Source: Micrasema longulum
Lineage: Eukaryota; Arthropoda; Insecta; Trichoptera; Brachycentridae
Length of the DNA stretch: 64,000 nucleotides
Direction: 5' to 3'
Assembly (NCBI GenBank): GCA_022494885.1
Contig: JAGVSM010002411.1
Coordinates: 85,408-149,407 of the forward strand
Shown: piece by piece, positions 17,612 to 39,754 of the stretch
How the letters are laid out: each line of letters begins with the position of its first letter
How positions within the stretch are numbered: position 1 is the first letter of the stretch
The notes under the pieces: model-generated
Seen by the model: only the letters and a program-made list of their open reading frames with translations
The model's database searches: none
What the model was told of the DNA's origin: nothing
Program-made: the position numbers and the translations under genes

Positions 17612-17800
17612 GGGGTTGAGATTCCGTGGCTAGCACACCAGTGTTGCGAACTCACGGATCAGAGGTCCGAGGCTTGAACCCCGCCCTACCCCAACTTGAT
17701 TTTCATTTTCTAGTAGTGAGTTATTTACAACTCGTTGAAAATGGCCCCAAAAGTCAAATATTTGCGTAAATAATAAAAACGCAAATATTTCCTTTTTTAA
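17612..17800 (+). repeat. tRNA-derived SINE-2
   Basis: tRNA-like head (gattccgtggctagcacacc, then gtccgaggcttgaaccccgc), followed by a body block (accccaacttgattttcatt, gagttatttacaactcgttg, aaaatggcccc) and a tail with acgcaaatattt. Other copies: 57255-57449 and 63628-63810. Confidence 0.75.
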
Positions 17801-17809
17801 AAAAAAAAA

Positions 17810-19458
17810 TATTATTGACCATTTGTGGACATACGAGTTTTACAAGTTAGGGTGACGATTTATTACGTTAGTTTGTAGTTAACCCGAAAAAAGAAACATG
17901 TTGCCAAACCTAGTTGGTTTATAAATTGAAAAAAAAATTGCTTACAAGACAAAGCAATTTTTTGAATTTATCAAAATCAATTCTATTAAGTTTAAGAAAG
18001 CTGATACTAAAAACAAACAGTAAACAGAATGCTTTTAATTTCCGATAAGTAATAAATGCACAGTAAGTCATGAAATTGCATTTAAATGTTCTAACACCAT
18101 CCCATTTTGGCTCCTTAGAGAGAATATCTTTAATATTATGTTTTTCAGTCAGAGGTCACGCAGACCCATCTGTCGCACACAAATAATGCAAAAGGTCTAG
18201 TTTTTTTAATGATTTTTCCAAATACAAACTTTATCTGCTTATACGGGGCGAATTGCTATCTCAGTAATTTACTCCTCGTAAGTTTAAACTGTAAGAACGC
18301 ATAGTCAAATAAATCTTAAAATTAAACGGTGTATGACTTCAATATTTCAAATGTTTTGTTGACCTTTTTGAACGCGGTGTTTTTTAATTACTTAAAATTG
18401 ATTTAAAGATGATTTTTCAAAATGAATTTTGATAATATTTTTAAATGTTTCATTTCCTTCTATACCTTATTCTTAAAATATGGTATTTATTATTTGGCTA
18501 AAAATTTTTAATGACTTTGAGATATTTATAGATTTCTGAAAATACTTTTTTTATTTTTTATTTGCAATGGTGCATAGGGCACTGCATCGGTACTTTAATC
18601 GAAACGCAGCTTTATAAATGTTATATTGCAATTAGGCCCGAAGGGATGAATTCCCTATCATGTAATAGTTATTTTGTAATAGTCTAGTAGTTGGCAAACT
18701 CGTTAGTCAAAAGAGCTGAAGATCAGCATTACGAAGATTTCTTTTGAGGGTTAAATTTATTTTCGTTTTAAACTGTTTCCTCTTTAAAGCCAACGAACCT
18801 TATTATGCAGTGAAGATCCTTGTATTAACTCTCTGTCCTTAAGTAAATTAGAGATGTAAAGAAGATTTAATATTATGCTTCTCCACGCATTTAATAACAG
18901 TATTTGCAATATCTTTAATGATTAGAAAGGAAACAAAAATCGAAGTTCTTCTATAGAACCCGTAGACTAAATAAATTGACCAAAGAGTGTAACTTGCGCT
19001 GTGTGAGCCGCAGATTGCCGACCTCTGTGATAGTCGATAGGTAGTCTCTTAGTTGCAATATAAAAAAAATCATGGATTGTTTTAGAAACATCAATCAACT
19101 GATAAAATTTCGATTTTTTCACATTGACTTAATTCCATCAAATGTTCGAAATTACCTTTAAATGTAAGTGACTGATGCTATTTGCTCTACCCAGAACATG
19201 ACTACCTGAGGTCAAACCAAAAAAGGAGTGACCCATCTCAGGACGAGGATAGTAAGTGAAATAAAAATGCCAAGAGTTTTTTGTGCAAAAAATAGTTTAA
19301 TTCAAACAAAACATTACAGGTTTGCTCTTAGAGACAATACAGGTAACAAAATGATCATATTTTCAAAACGAAGGGTTGAGAATCAATTCAAAAAGAGTAG
19401 ATCAGTCAGTATTTTTAACAGTTATTCAAATATAAAAAACTGCAAAAAAGGGTTCAGA
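17810..19458. other. Gene-free stretch downstream of Amy-B
   Basis: AT-rich, no recognisable gene. Holds the Amy-B 3' UTR at its right end; a candidate poly(A) signal ATTAAA occurs on the minus strand near 19300. Confidence 0.4.
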
Positions 19459-24363
<4,905 letters not shown>

Positions 24364-24464
24364 AGTTCAAAAATACCTAAAATAATAACACAATTTACCA
24401 AGAGCACAAAAAATTGCGATGTCAATGATTTTTAAATACTTTTTGTCTTTTTCGCGGTTGTAGT

Positions 24465-25870
24465 TTTATTTATTTTTTATTTTCTTTTATTTAGGAAACA
24501 TACAGTACAGTTACAAAGTTTAATATTTTATACAGTTAGGTTTAACTCTAATGGACCAGTGAAGTTTCCATATTATAAAGCAATTATATGTTAGGTTATT
24601 AATGAAAGTATAAAAAGAGAAGGAAAAAAAAACATAAATGGAAGCTGTTTAGAAATTAAAATTAAAAATTTAATTTAATTTAAGTAAAAAAAAGATATTT
24701 TAAAGTTTGTAGTTTGTAGTGAGTATTTACAAATGGAAATATTATTAAAAATGAAGAAAATTTGTAAGAGTAATTAAAAGTTAAGAATTAAAAAAAAGAA
24801 TGAAAAACAAGCTCAGATGTAAAAATAAAATAAAATAGTAATAACTTTTAAAAAAAAAAGGAAAAACATAAATATACACATACATATTTTAAGGGATTCA
24901 AAGTTTCTTTAAGTGAAATATAAGACAATAAATTTAAGTCAATTTAAAAAACATCTTCAAAATTAATGACACGTTATAGTAAGAGCGGCAAACAATTGAT
25001 TTAATAAACATATATAATATAAGTAATTAAAAGTAGTTTAAAAGTATAAAAACATGTCAATGCAGCAGAGAAAAAAGAAAGAATAAAGAAAGAATAATAG
25101 GTATAGCAAGTAATCTTCAAACTTTGGAAAAGCAACATAAGGAGAAGATTTTAAACCAAGAGAAGTCGATAAAATTTCATCTAAGTGATTTTAGCAGTAA
25201 TACTAATTTCAGAAGAGAAATTTGATTAATAATTTTAATATTAATGTTTGTAATTTGAAGTGATGTAAGAGAAAAAAGGATCAACGAGAGTTTTATTCAA
25301 AAGTTTTCAACACACTATTTTTAAATAATTGTAATCCTGTTAGATAGATATCTATATGGTTAAAACAGCTGTTAAAAGTGGAACACGATCTGCGTAAAAA
25401 CGAATTTTGACAATAGTTCGTATTGACGCCAGGTATTCGAAAGGTTGGGTGATTTCGTAGGGCACGTGATGGACAGTTAATTATAATTTTATTTAGGAGC
25501 TGGGACGAATCGGCTAGACTGTTAATAATTTTATAGAGGCAAGTGAGGTATATTGATGTTCTCCTTTTTTCAAGGTTAATCAGTTTGTGAAAACGTGCAG
25601 GTGAGTCATGATTAGGAAATATAAGAGAGCTTCGGAAATTCCAATGTTTTAAAAATTTGTTTTGTACTTTCTCCAGCCTGTCAATATAAGTAATGTATTG
25701 TGGATTCCAAATGATAGACGCAAATTCAAGATGGGTTCTCACATAACTATATTAAAGATTTATTATCGTTAGATCATTTTTAAAAGGCAAATTAGATACG
25801 CGCATAATAAAACCTAACATTTTATATGCTTTTTCAATAATTTTATGTTATTTAGTAACGTTAAACCAAT
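24465..25870 (-). mobile_element. Jockey/CR1-like LINE, 3' part
   Basis: The minus-strand frame (about 25742-25293) encodes HLEFASIIWNPQYITYIDRL EKVQNKFLK, RALRNHP and a Phe/Asn-rich end, typical of the C-terminal part of jockey-type reverse transcriptase proteins. A long A/T-rich 3' UTR follows down to 24465. It lies upstream of Amy-B exon 1, probably within the leader intron. Confidence 0.75.
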
Positions 25871-27120
25871 CGTCTAAGCTTATCTCATTCCGGGTGGTTT
25901 CACGTACTTTATAGTTTTATTAGAAATTTAAAATGAATAGCGACCACTTCTATACTAAATCTCAAACAATGACTTAAAAGCTTTGAATCCATAGAGTAAT
26001 CGCTGTTTGCATTTTAGCCTTAAAGTAACTCCATTAAAGGTTCACATTATTTTAAAAGTTGTATTTCATTATTTTTTTTAAAGTAATATTAGTTCAAAGG
26101 GTGGACACCGCAATGTCATTCGTAACGACGGCAAGTCAGAATGTGTTGTTGCCCCAATTTACTTTGACAGTTTATTTTATCTATGGAAAATTTAAGCTGC
26201 TAAAACACGCTGCCAATTCTAGGTAAAAATTGTTTCAAGAAATGAAACATTGTTTAAATGCAATATTAAAAAAAAAATTAGTTGTAACCGAACAAAGGCA
26301 TTCTTATACAAACAAAAACACTTAAAGTAATAATAAAAAACCTTATTAATTGAAGAAAAAAAACTTACAGAAACGGCCAATCCTAATGGTTCTTTTAATT
26401 GCACAAAAATATTGTGACGACCTTTTATAGCATCACAGATTTGGAAATAAAATAAAACGTTTTCCAAAATTATTCCAAATCTTATCACCTTATTAAAACA
26501 TTTGACAAGGATAAGCATTGTGATTTTATATAATAACAACAAAAAAATACTTTGTCATTTTAATTACGACAAAAGAAAAGATAAAAACAGATGTACGCAG
26601 AATATTACATGATTCTTTCAGTACAACCCGCGTTTCTATTATCGAATAATCAGATTAAGATAGTGAGCTTATAGGTGGGTCTAATTCTAAACTACGATAA
26701 ACAAAAAACAATTCGAATATCTATGAATGATATAAGTTTAAATTCAAAATTTTATGTTTGTTATTATTGATAGAAGGTTTTTTTTTTTTCTTTTACAAAA
26801 TTTTTAACTGAAAGATTCTACATCAAGATGAGAAGCATTTAAAAATGTTGTTAATTAAACTATTTTTCTATTAATTTCATCATATTGATCACTTACTAAA
26901 TCAAAGAAAGCAGAAAACAATTAAAAAATATATTTAATTGTAAAAATGAATTCGTTCATGAAATAATTTCGTTGATTGAATTATTATAAATCGAATGGAT
27001 GGCGTTTATGTCGATTTCATTTAAAGATAGGTACTATTACAAAACTGAGGGTGATAAAATTAATAAAATGGGTTACATTAATTGTACATGGCGAGCTTTT
27101 AAGAATTCAGAATATATTAC
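25871..27120. other. No coding gene recognised
   Basis: AT-rich. Contains the possible Amy-B leader exon noted separately and a 107-codon low-complexity minus-strand frame (26542-26219) that is not convincing. Confidence 0.4.
26369..26532 (-). promoter_or_regulatory. Possible Amy-B leader exon and promoter
   Basis: Minus-strand TATATAAAA (26532-26524) is followed by a GTAAGT donor (26368-26363). Position and order fit the other amylase genes, and the LINE at 24.5-25.9 kb would then lie in the leader intron. The interval contains ATG codons, which argues against it. Confidence 0.25.
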
Positions 27121-27121
27121 G

Positions 27122-27315
27122 GCGGCCTCCGTGGTGTAGTGGTCAAGACGTTTGACTCATGCACGGAAGGTTCCGGGTTCGATTCCCGGTGAGAACACAA
27201 AAATTTACAAATGTGATTTTTCTCAAGCCTGGTTGTTCTGTAATGTAATTCACCACTGTAATTGGGCATCCTGGCCTGTTGTGGTGCAAAAAAAAATTGA
27301 AATGAAATGAAATGA
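27122..27315 (+). repeat. tRNA-derived SINE-1, most complete copy
   Basis: Head gcggcctccgtggtgtagtg, B box gttccgggttcgattcccgg, body aagcctggttgttctgtaat, tail (gaaat)n. The head resembles a tRNA, but it continues without a 3' end or terminator into the SINE body. Confidence 0.85.
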
Positions 27316-27439
27316 CAGTTTTACGTAATCAAGCAACGTCTTGATTCCCATTTTTCTCAGTTACGATTTAGAAAATAAACGTTTAATTTAATAAGACGGA
27401 AAATTTAAAAATATAATTTTCATGATTTTGACATAATAC

Positions 27440-28025
27440 ATCTATTTATTTATTTATTTATTAACGGACATTGTCCATGTATACAATTTATAAGGTTTAA
27501 ATATTACAATAAAACAATAGTTTAAAACATTTTTAAAAAAAGAAGCATTGACAAACATAAGGGAGATCGAGACAAGATCAGGACTATTTATTTAGTTCTC
27601 GTTTAAATCGTTGTAAACTTAAACCAAAAAAGTCCAGATTTTATCTTGAGTTAACAATACGACAAAGACGGGTCATTGGAGAATTAAGGCCATAGTTTGT
27701 TCTATGCTGATCGATGAACAGTACTTCATTGTTTCTCAATCAACGAGTCGGAATATTGAATTTTACTTGTCCCAGTAATGATGGAACATCGATTATACCA
27801 GTTAGCATGCCGAACATATATACGGAGTCAATATTAGTTCTACGTTTTTGTGGACTAGAAATATTTAATATTGACTATTTCAGCATAATAATAATTATCT
27901 CTCTCTAGTGCAAGCATCCACGCTATTTTTTGAAGCAAGCGATGTTGGACTGATTCAATGGGATTTATGCGATCGACATAGAATGTGTTAATACATGTAT
28001 TATAGCCCATTGATCGATGACACAC
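27440..28025 (-). mobile_element. Jockey-like LINE C-terminal fragment
   Basis: On the minus strand, FYVDRINPIESVQHRLLQKI is followed by a decayed remainder with several stops. The 3' end at 27450 has an (aaata)n tail after ggacaatgtccgttaa. Confidence 0.65.
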
Positions 28026-28502
28026 ACACGCGCAACGATTTCAACTGAAATATAGATCAACGACCAATAAAGCAAGTCAAATTTTTTCATTAATTAAAAT
28101 ACATTATATTCTGCAGGACAAACAGTATTGCATATAAAACGTCCATCTACATAGAAAAAAAAACGTTCAGAAGTACATTCACGCCATGAAGACATGAAGA
28201 ATAAAGTAACACGGCCTACAAAGCGACCACAGGGCGTGGTAACGCCCAGTAAGCCCAAGCAAGTCAGCCCAATGAGTCCCCCATTGCTCTGCCACCGATG
28301 TTCAACCCTTCCAGTTACAGGATGTTTATTGTTTATTAGTTAAGGTGTTTAAATTTTATTTTTACAACTATCTAAAACGAATACATTACATTACAGAGTT
28401 CAATTCATATTTACATTTTTTTTACAATTTTTTGGAATTAACCGTTCCTGAAGATTTTTGCTTAGGCGAATGTGATCGTTGATCAAACTCTCAAAACAAC
28501 TC

Positions 28503-28652
28503 AGAACAGGTCAGGAGGCCCAATTTCAGTGGAAAATAACATCACAGATATAACTCAAAAGCTTGTAAAAATCGTATTTAATTTTTGTGTTGTCACCGGG
28601 AATCTTCTGTGTATGAGTCAAGCGTCTTGAGCACTACACCACAGAGGCCGCC
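28503..28652 (-). repeat. tRNA-derived SINE-1, diverged copy
   Basis: Matches the SINE-1 body and head (aggaggcccaatttcagtgg, caccgggaatct, gtcaagcgtcttgagcacta), with a deletion in the B box. Confidence 0.7.
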
Positions 28653-28654
28653 AA

Positions 28655-29230
28655 ATTTCATTGATATTTATGTGAAAATCATTGAATGGAGTTTTATTAA
28701 TAAATATGTACGAAAAACATCAACACCAAAGATCATTTTGGCAAATATTAACAACGAAAAGTAAAAAAAAATATATTTGTATGTTGATTACGAAGATATA
28801 ATATAAATAATGTGGTAATAACAATATTTGGAAATAAAAACTGCTATTTTAAATACTTAATAGCAAAGTTGTTGCGCAAACTCATTACTCATATGCATTA
28901 TTTATTATTTAAGAGAAAGATAATAAATAATTGATTACATTTATATTAAAATCTTAAGCATCTTGTTAACGTGTTATGGCATCAACGTTGATAAGACTTT
29001 AATTTAACTTATATAACTTATAACTAAGGTATCATGATGTACGTGAGAATCATATCTTTTGTTTGTTTGTTGCATTTTTGTACTTAAACATAATAACACT
29101 TGAAATTTTACAATTGTGGAAATATTTTGTGAGAATCACACCCTAAAACATGGTTTTCACTTGCATTTTAAGCTTTTGATTATATTACTCAAAGAATTTA
29201 TGAAAAAATACAAAAAGTAATGTATTTTAA
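28655..29230. other. Gene-free AT-rich stretch
   Basis: Nothing recognised. Confidence 0.4.
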
Positions 29231-29231
29231 T

Positions 29232-29665
29232 TTTAACAATGTTTGATTATGTCTAAATGCTTGCAGACTGGCTGGATTTCCTCCCTAGGGAGTTGTTCGC
29301 ATTTAAAGGAGGAAATCCAACCAGTCTGCAAGCATTTAGACATAATCAAACATTGTTGAATTACTACCTGGTAAAAGAAGAAGTTTAAAAATTGGAAAAT
29401 TGTTTTCAGGCGTTGCCTAGTAGGTGATTTGGTTCAGCCGGATGAATCTCACCCACGTGATAAAGGTTTCAGCTCTTTTACTTCACAAAAGTCAACAGAT
29501 GGAAGAGTTGGGGAAATGTGGATGTTCAAACATGGGCAGAATGGTGAATGTTACACAGTGTGTAAAGTGGCCACTCAAACCAGCCAATGACAGGTCATAA
29601 GCCCTGTAAATGCCTAGACTTCCATATTCCCTTCTCAAAAACTTTTGCCCTCTCTGTTGAAATAA
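29232..29665 (+). repeat. Long copy of the CAGAGATGAAGAAC family with a 53-bp palindrome
   Basis: Starts with a palindrome (arms 29232-29284 and 29308-29360, two mismatches, 23-bp spacer). It continues through gttgcctagtaggtgattt, ccggatgaatctcaccca, gtttcagctcttttacttca, cagaatggtgaatgttacac, agtgtgtaaagtggccactc and gacaggtcataagccctgta, and ends near ccctctctgttg. Confidence 0.75.
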
Positions 29666-31125
29666 ATTTAAATATTTTAATTTTTTAAATATTTTTTTAC
29701 TACTCATAAAACGTATAATACAAACAGTACATATGATACTTCCAGGAGTTATTAAAAAAAAACAACTTGGGACCGTACATAAAAAGTAAACATTTTTGTG
29801 ACAATACATAATATCATACATATCAATTCTTCTTATTGTCTTTGTAACCTATTTTAAGCTTATAATTTAAGAAGTCATGAGAGTAAATTTCCTGTCAAAT
29901 GACAAAGGTATTGTAATTTTTATTTTTTTATAGTTTGTCTAGATTGAAAATATTAGTGCCTTTACAATATTACTTATAAATACAATTTTTTAATTAATTT
30001 AATACATGTATTAACATTAACGTTTCCCATCACGTAGAGAAAAAAAAATGTATACATAATGGGGAGTGATGTCTTAAAATAATTTGTTTTATGTAATTTT
30101 AAATATTTTTAGTATGATATATGAATTATAAAAAAATAAATAATAAACGGTGTTTTCAATCAGTGCTACACAAAATAAAATTATGAATATACTTTTTAAC
30201 TTCTTTCTCAAATATGTTGAATTCTTTGCTGGACTTTTTGTAAATATATTTCTCTATAAATATAATGTATAATGATGTGCTGTACTTGTTTTAAATTTTG
30301 GAATTAAGATGTTACCAGTTGTTCTAGGTCGCGTTCTTACGTTTTGTGACGTAGAATACTACTATTAATATTAACAAATTACAACAGGGATGACGAATAC
30401 CTTAAAGAAGGAAATATGAATGTCTAGGCGTTTAAAATTTCTAGTCATTTGCGAAAGCTTTCTTGTGAATAGATACAAATACATTTTGACTTTTATACTT
30501 CTAGCCTGGGCCTCAATTATGATGGTAAGAAAAAGACGCCATAGACACCTTAACGGTATAGTAAAAAAACAATTATCTCTAGCGATTGCAAAGATATACT
30601 ACCGACCCACCACCTTTAAGTTTTGGGAGGTACATCGATGTGAAACAAGGGGAAGCGTACGTCACGGTACACATATCTAGGCTCTAAAATGACATAGGCA
30701 TGGCGTCATAGTTGAAAATAAAGTAGGTAATCCAGAAGTAAGGGTAGTTAGTTCCCGTATCCCGTTCCGAAAGGTTACTGAGTACAACCAACCAATCATT
30801 TTATTTATTTACTAAATAAGATTTTTATAACCAGCGTCACGTATTCCAGTTGTGATCTGAATAGCTGATATTTTTCTCAATTGCTGTGTGCCAAATTACA
30901 CCAATTTACTGCAATTAAAACGCTCTTATTTGAACCATAGTATTTTTTGATTAAATCTGATTAGAAGATTTAGTTGTCCTCAAACAAAAAGAAACGTAAT
31001 AAAGCAATACGGTAGTTCAGTAGTTATTTGTCTTTGTTAATAGACCATTAACAAAGCCAAAAATAAAAAAAGGATAAATTTGTATTAAACGGATGCTATG
31101 ATTTTTTAAAGTTTTGTATTTTTAA
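29666..31125. other. Mostly gene-free; contains a MITE fragment
   Basis: A partial inverted-repeat element copy lies at 30372-30435 (attacaacagggatgacgaa ... tgtctaggc). An 86-codon frame at 30420-30680 has no recognisable motif. Confidence 0.35.
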
Positions 31126-31345
31126 AATTGCTTCGCGTTTTCAAGTTCCTTTCCCCTTTTTTCCGAAAAGTTCTGCTGATTCGTCAGTTGACAAACTGAG
31201 AACCGGAAATTGATCACACGTGTCTTATCATTGGTTGATTTGGAAGAACTAGTGGCGTAATGTCAAGTGGTTTGTATTTATTAAAATCATTTTTATGATT
31301 TTTTTCAAACGTTTTCAAGAAACTTCGCTGTATAATTTAATGCTC
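31125..31345. repeat. Interspersed repeat shared with 15.97-16.21 kb
   Basis: Matches in gttctgctgatt, gtcttatcattggttgattt and gaagaactagtggcgt. Confidence 0.5.
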
Positions 31346-31450
31346 TTTTTTTAATGTCTAATTCCTCGAAGGGCTGAACCTCCTTATTGGGCACAATGTT
31401 AAATTGTATTTTTTTATTTATGAAAACACAAAATGTAACACCACGCAAGT

Positions 31451-31461
31451 TTTATTTTATT
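31451..31461 (-). terminator. Amy-A polyadenylation signal
   Basis: Two overlapping AATAAA hexamers on the minus strand, about 45-55 bp after the Amy-A stop codon. Confidence 0.6.
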
Positions 31462-31504
31462 AGTCAAAAAAATCTAAATAAGAAAAAATGAATACTACAC
31501 AATT

Positions 31505-35943
<4,439 letters not shown>

Positions 35944-36109
35944 CCTATAAACAAAAAAAACTTCGTATAAGGTTTTCCATTCCCCTTCCAAACGTATTAC
36001 CTGATCTCGCTTCATACGCATTCCTCGATTCATCATCAAATTTTTGAAAAAGTTTTGATTTAAGAAAAAAATGAATTCTTCATAGAACAATATTTTGAGT
36101 ATACTAGCA

Positions 36110-36225
36110 ATATACTCACCTTTATCAACAAAGGCTTCAGCTCTTTTTCTTTACAAAACTCGACAAATTGAAGAGATGACGAAATGTGGATTTTTAAACA
36201 AAGGCAGAATGGTGTATTTTGTATA
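36110..36225 (+). repeat. Inverted-repeat family fragment in Amy-A leader intron
   Basis: Blocks caaaggcttcagctcttttt, agagatgacgaaatgtggat and aaggcagaatggtg match the internal part of the family. Confidence 0.5.
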
Positions 36226-36229
36226 GTAG

Positions 36230-36490
36230 GTGATCATCATCATTTCCTTTCCATAACTAAAGGTGCATTGAACATTGGTATACCAATTGGAGTGTACTTT
36301 GATATTTTTTGTTACATGTAGGTAAGATGATCAGTCTTAAGCTTCAGGTACCAGTCCAGAGACCGTGGAATTTTCTAGTGCAAAAACACCCCTTTCAATA
36401 AATATTTAATGTCAACCATGACGGTAATCGAACCCGAGACAAGGCTGAGTGGGTAAAGTTACCTGTCCAGCCTTAGGTCACCAAACTTGT
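36230..36490 (-). repeat. tRNA-like SINE
   Basis: The minus strand has taaggctggacaggtaactt and a B box (ctcgggttcgattaccgtca). It lies in the Amy-A leader intron and is distinct from SINE-1 and SINE-2. Confidence 0.45.
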
Positions 36491-37524
36491 ACTCCCTATT
36501 TACCTTCACAAAAATGATTTTCTAATCTGTTACAATATATTTCAATATTATTTATACTTATGCTTTAATAATTTAATCCCTTTTTATGTGTACAAGCACT
36601 ATCTTCTCAAAAATACATCAGTTTTGAAACCTGGTAGAACAAATTTTGAACAATTTACACTCGTCTGTATGTATATTGATAGTTGATTTAAAAATAATGT
36701 GCCCACTAATTTAACTCGCTTATATCATATTCCCATAATCATCATCTCAGATAATGTATTTCTACTGTTATAAATTAACAATACTTTAAAAATTCATGTT
36801 GTAATATTTTATCAAACTTTTTGCCAATTCAAATGAATAATTTCAATGTTGCAATTTAATCGATGTTTTTTTGACATCTGACCAGACAGATTGTTTATTT
36901 TTTATTTTTTTTTACAATATACAAAAGAGGTAAAACAGTGTATTAAAAAAATAAAGGAAAATTACATGGCAATGAAATACATATTAATAGTAAAAATAGT
37001 AAACGAAAAAATCCCACAAAGGCATGGCCTGTTCGTGGGTATACAAGAAAATGTTAATGAATTTTCGCTCCTATAATAAATAGACCGTATAATATTTTTG
37101 GGCCACATAAGAAAGAGAATATAAAATATTCTGTAAAATATTAAATGGTATTTTTTTAAAGTAATTAAAAAGGGAAATAAAAAATATAAAAAGACATAAA
37201 ATTTAACTTTTGACAATTGTTGCCCTTGTTCTTTAAAATTAAAAAATAACTTTCTCTCACTAGGGTGTCCCGTGACGAAGGAAACGGTTTTTTTAAGATG
37301 TCTTAAATACACATTAAATTTTAATTTTGACATTTATCCTTTAAAAACTTACAATTACAAATAAAGTTTTTGATGTTTGGCCTGATCCACTTTTCATAAA
37401 AAAATCTGCACATTTGAATAAAAAATGCAGCCATTTTTTTAAGATTTCTTCTTAATTTTGTCGATTGTTTTTACTTAAAAGAGTATGTGAAATATATACG
37501 ATTAAAAAATAATAATTTACTTAC

Positions 37525-37595
37525 CTTCTTAGGCTTAAACAGCTGATTCGCTTACAGATAACTAGCACAAGACACTATGTTATATTCTATATAAC
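37525..37595 (-). promoter_or_regulatory. Probable Amy-A promoter and leader exon
   Basis: Minus-strand TTATATAG (37595-37588) lies about 65 bp before AAG|GTAAGTAA (donor at 37524). Amy-A exon 1 is preceded by an acceptor at 35945. This mirrors the TATA plus short leader exon of Amy-C although the sequence is not obviously similar. The leader intron would be about 1.6 kb. Confidence 0.5.
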
Positions 37596-37884
37596 AAAAC
37601 ACTACCGTTTTATATTTTAGATTATAATATATTTTTAATCTTATCATATTTTTCTTTTATTTGATTATTTAAATTGGTTGGGGAAGGGGTAAGTTTGTAA
37701 TAATTATTTATCAAAAACATAAAAAAACACGTTCTAAAAGCCAGATTCTCAGCAGACATCTTTCTCTTGAGCCAGATTTTTTTTTTTGATTTTGTACATT
37801 TAATGAAAATATTTTAGTTCAAGTATTTACTATTATTTAATTCATAATTAACATTAAAAAATGTTTTTTTTTTATCTAACAATG

Positions 37885-38085
37885 TTTTGAGAATGTCCAA
37901 ATGTTTATTTAGTGGATTTTTTCCCTAGGAAGACTCAGATTTAACTGGTGTTGAGAAATAGTTAGCCGGATAAATCTCACCCACATGACGAAGGTTTTCA
38001 GCTCTTTTATTTTGTCAACAGAAAGAAGAATTTGGAAAAAAAGGGATTTTGGAGCATTAGCAGAATTGTGAATGTTTCACTAAAT
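37885..38085 (+). repeat. Inverted-repeat family, partial
   Basis: tttgagaatgtccaaatgtt, tccctaggaag, ccggataaatctcacccaca and gaaggttttcagctctttta match the long copy at 29.2-29.7 kb. Confidence 0.6.
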
Positions 38086-38399
38086 AGGTTTCTGTAATAA
38101 AAAGTGCTCACTTCAAAGCGATTATAAACTCCAATAAATCCCAATACAAGCAAAAAATTCTCGCTTAAACATGAATTTTGTATGACTTTTGGAAATCACC
38201 TAGACGGTACGCTTAACGATCGTCTGTATGTATCTACCAATCGAATTCAAAGCCGGTTTTTTTCAACATCTCGATACATTCACTTAGAAAGAGTAAAACA
38301 GATGGAAAAATATTATAACTAAATATTTTTTTTAGAGTGGTAGCTTTTAACGCCTAGATACTCATATTTGTTAATATGACAGAATCTAGTGACATTATT

Positions 38400-39310
38400 T
38401 TCACATATAGGCGTTCGTTTTGTGGCAGTTATGTCAGAATGTGACTTTTAACTAAAGACCTGCACATACATGCTTACAGAATTCAATCAATACAACATCT
38501 AAAGCCAACAGACCATGCTTAGCGAAGAAAATTCGTCAATTGGATATGGAGCATTGACAGGACGGTGTTGATTTTTCCAAAAAAATCATCTTTAGCGATG
38601 AAGTTCACTTTTAACTTGATGGGTACGTCAATAATCAGAACTGTTGAATTTAGGGGACCGAAAACCCTCAAGTGATCCAAAATCCATCCAAAATTCACAC
38701 AAATACACACACGAGTGTGGTGTAGATATTGAACTGGGAGAACTATTGGCCCGTATTTTTTTGAGAATCCAACCTGCAAGGCAGTAATCGTCAATGGTCT
38801 TCGTTATTGCATCATTTTAACTCACTTTTGTTGCCTGCATTGGATGAAATTTATGTTACTGAGATTTTGTTTCAACAAGATAGTACAACCTGCCACACTG
38901 CGGCAAAAACAATGCAGTTATGACAGACTAAATTTCGGGACGAGTTATCTCGCAGCAGGAAGAATTAACTGGCCACAAATATTGTGTGATCTGACACATA
39001 TGGACTTTTTCTTTTCAGGTTTCGGAAGAAATAAGCGTATGCAAATAATTTGCAGACAATCTCGAAACTCAAAACGGAGATTTGGCGAGTAATTGACGAT
39101 ATTTATTCGCAACAATGTCAAAATGTGATTGAAAATTTCGTGAAAAGGATGAACGTTTGCCAGCGTAGCCAAGGCGAAAATTGGTCAGATGTTGTGTTCT
39201 ACATATATTCTCCGTGTCAACATTTTTCATTAAAAAGGAAACACCCTCAAAATTAAACGTTTTCAGGGTGTTGTATTTTAGTAAAATGTTAAATTGAAGT
39301 AGCTTTTGAG
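38400..39310 (+). mobile_element. Degenerate mariner-type transposase
   Basis: Reading across frames, the region gives KKIIFSDEVHF, QDSTTCHTAAKTMQL (the FQQD.ATCHTA motif), LATN...DLTHMDFFF (DLTP.D.F motif) and VIENFVKRMNVCQRSQGENW. These are the order and spacing of mariner-family transposases. Many stops and frameshifts; no convincing terminal repeats seen. Confidence 0.75.
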
Positions 39311-39754
39311 ACAACCTTTTTTTGGCGTGAAATATAAAATGATAGTGATTGCTATAATAGTGTTTACTACCTGTGTTTATTTGAAAACAGAAATATTACA
39401 GGTGCGTAGATTTTCATGATTTCACATTTACCAGGAAGTAACCAAATAACTATGGTCAAAAAGCATGATATGCCTGTAACACTTCATTCTAAGCTGATAG
39501 TCAGATGATGGCAAAATAGTAGAGGATACTGGATGCTGGACCACTCGCAATACGAGACGTGGAGGTGATTTCAGGCTTCCTAAGACTGACTGGGACTTAA
39601 AATAACCTTTACTACAATAGTTTAAACATGTTTAACGAGTTGCCAGAAAGTATCAGGGAAGCTGAAGGCATCTCCACTTTTAAAACGGAATGCCATTTGC
39701 ATATTAAGGAATGCAGATAATTAATTTGAGGATTTTTTAGTTTTTTAGATATAT

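Noticed and set aside
27122..27193. A functional tRNA gene
   Set aside because: The tRNA-like head has A and B boxes but runs directly into a repeated SINE body, with sister copies at 23.7, 28.5, 62.5 and 63.5 kb.
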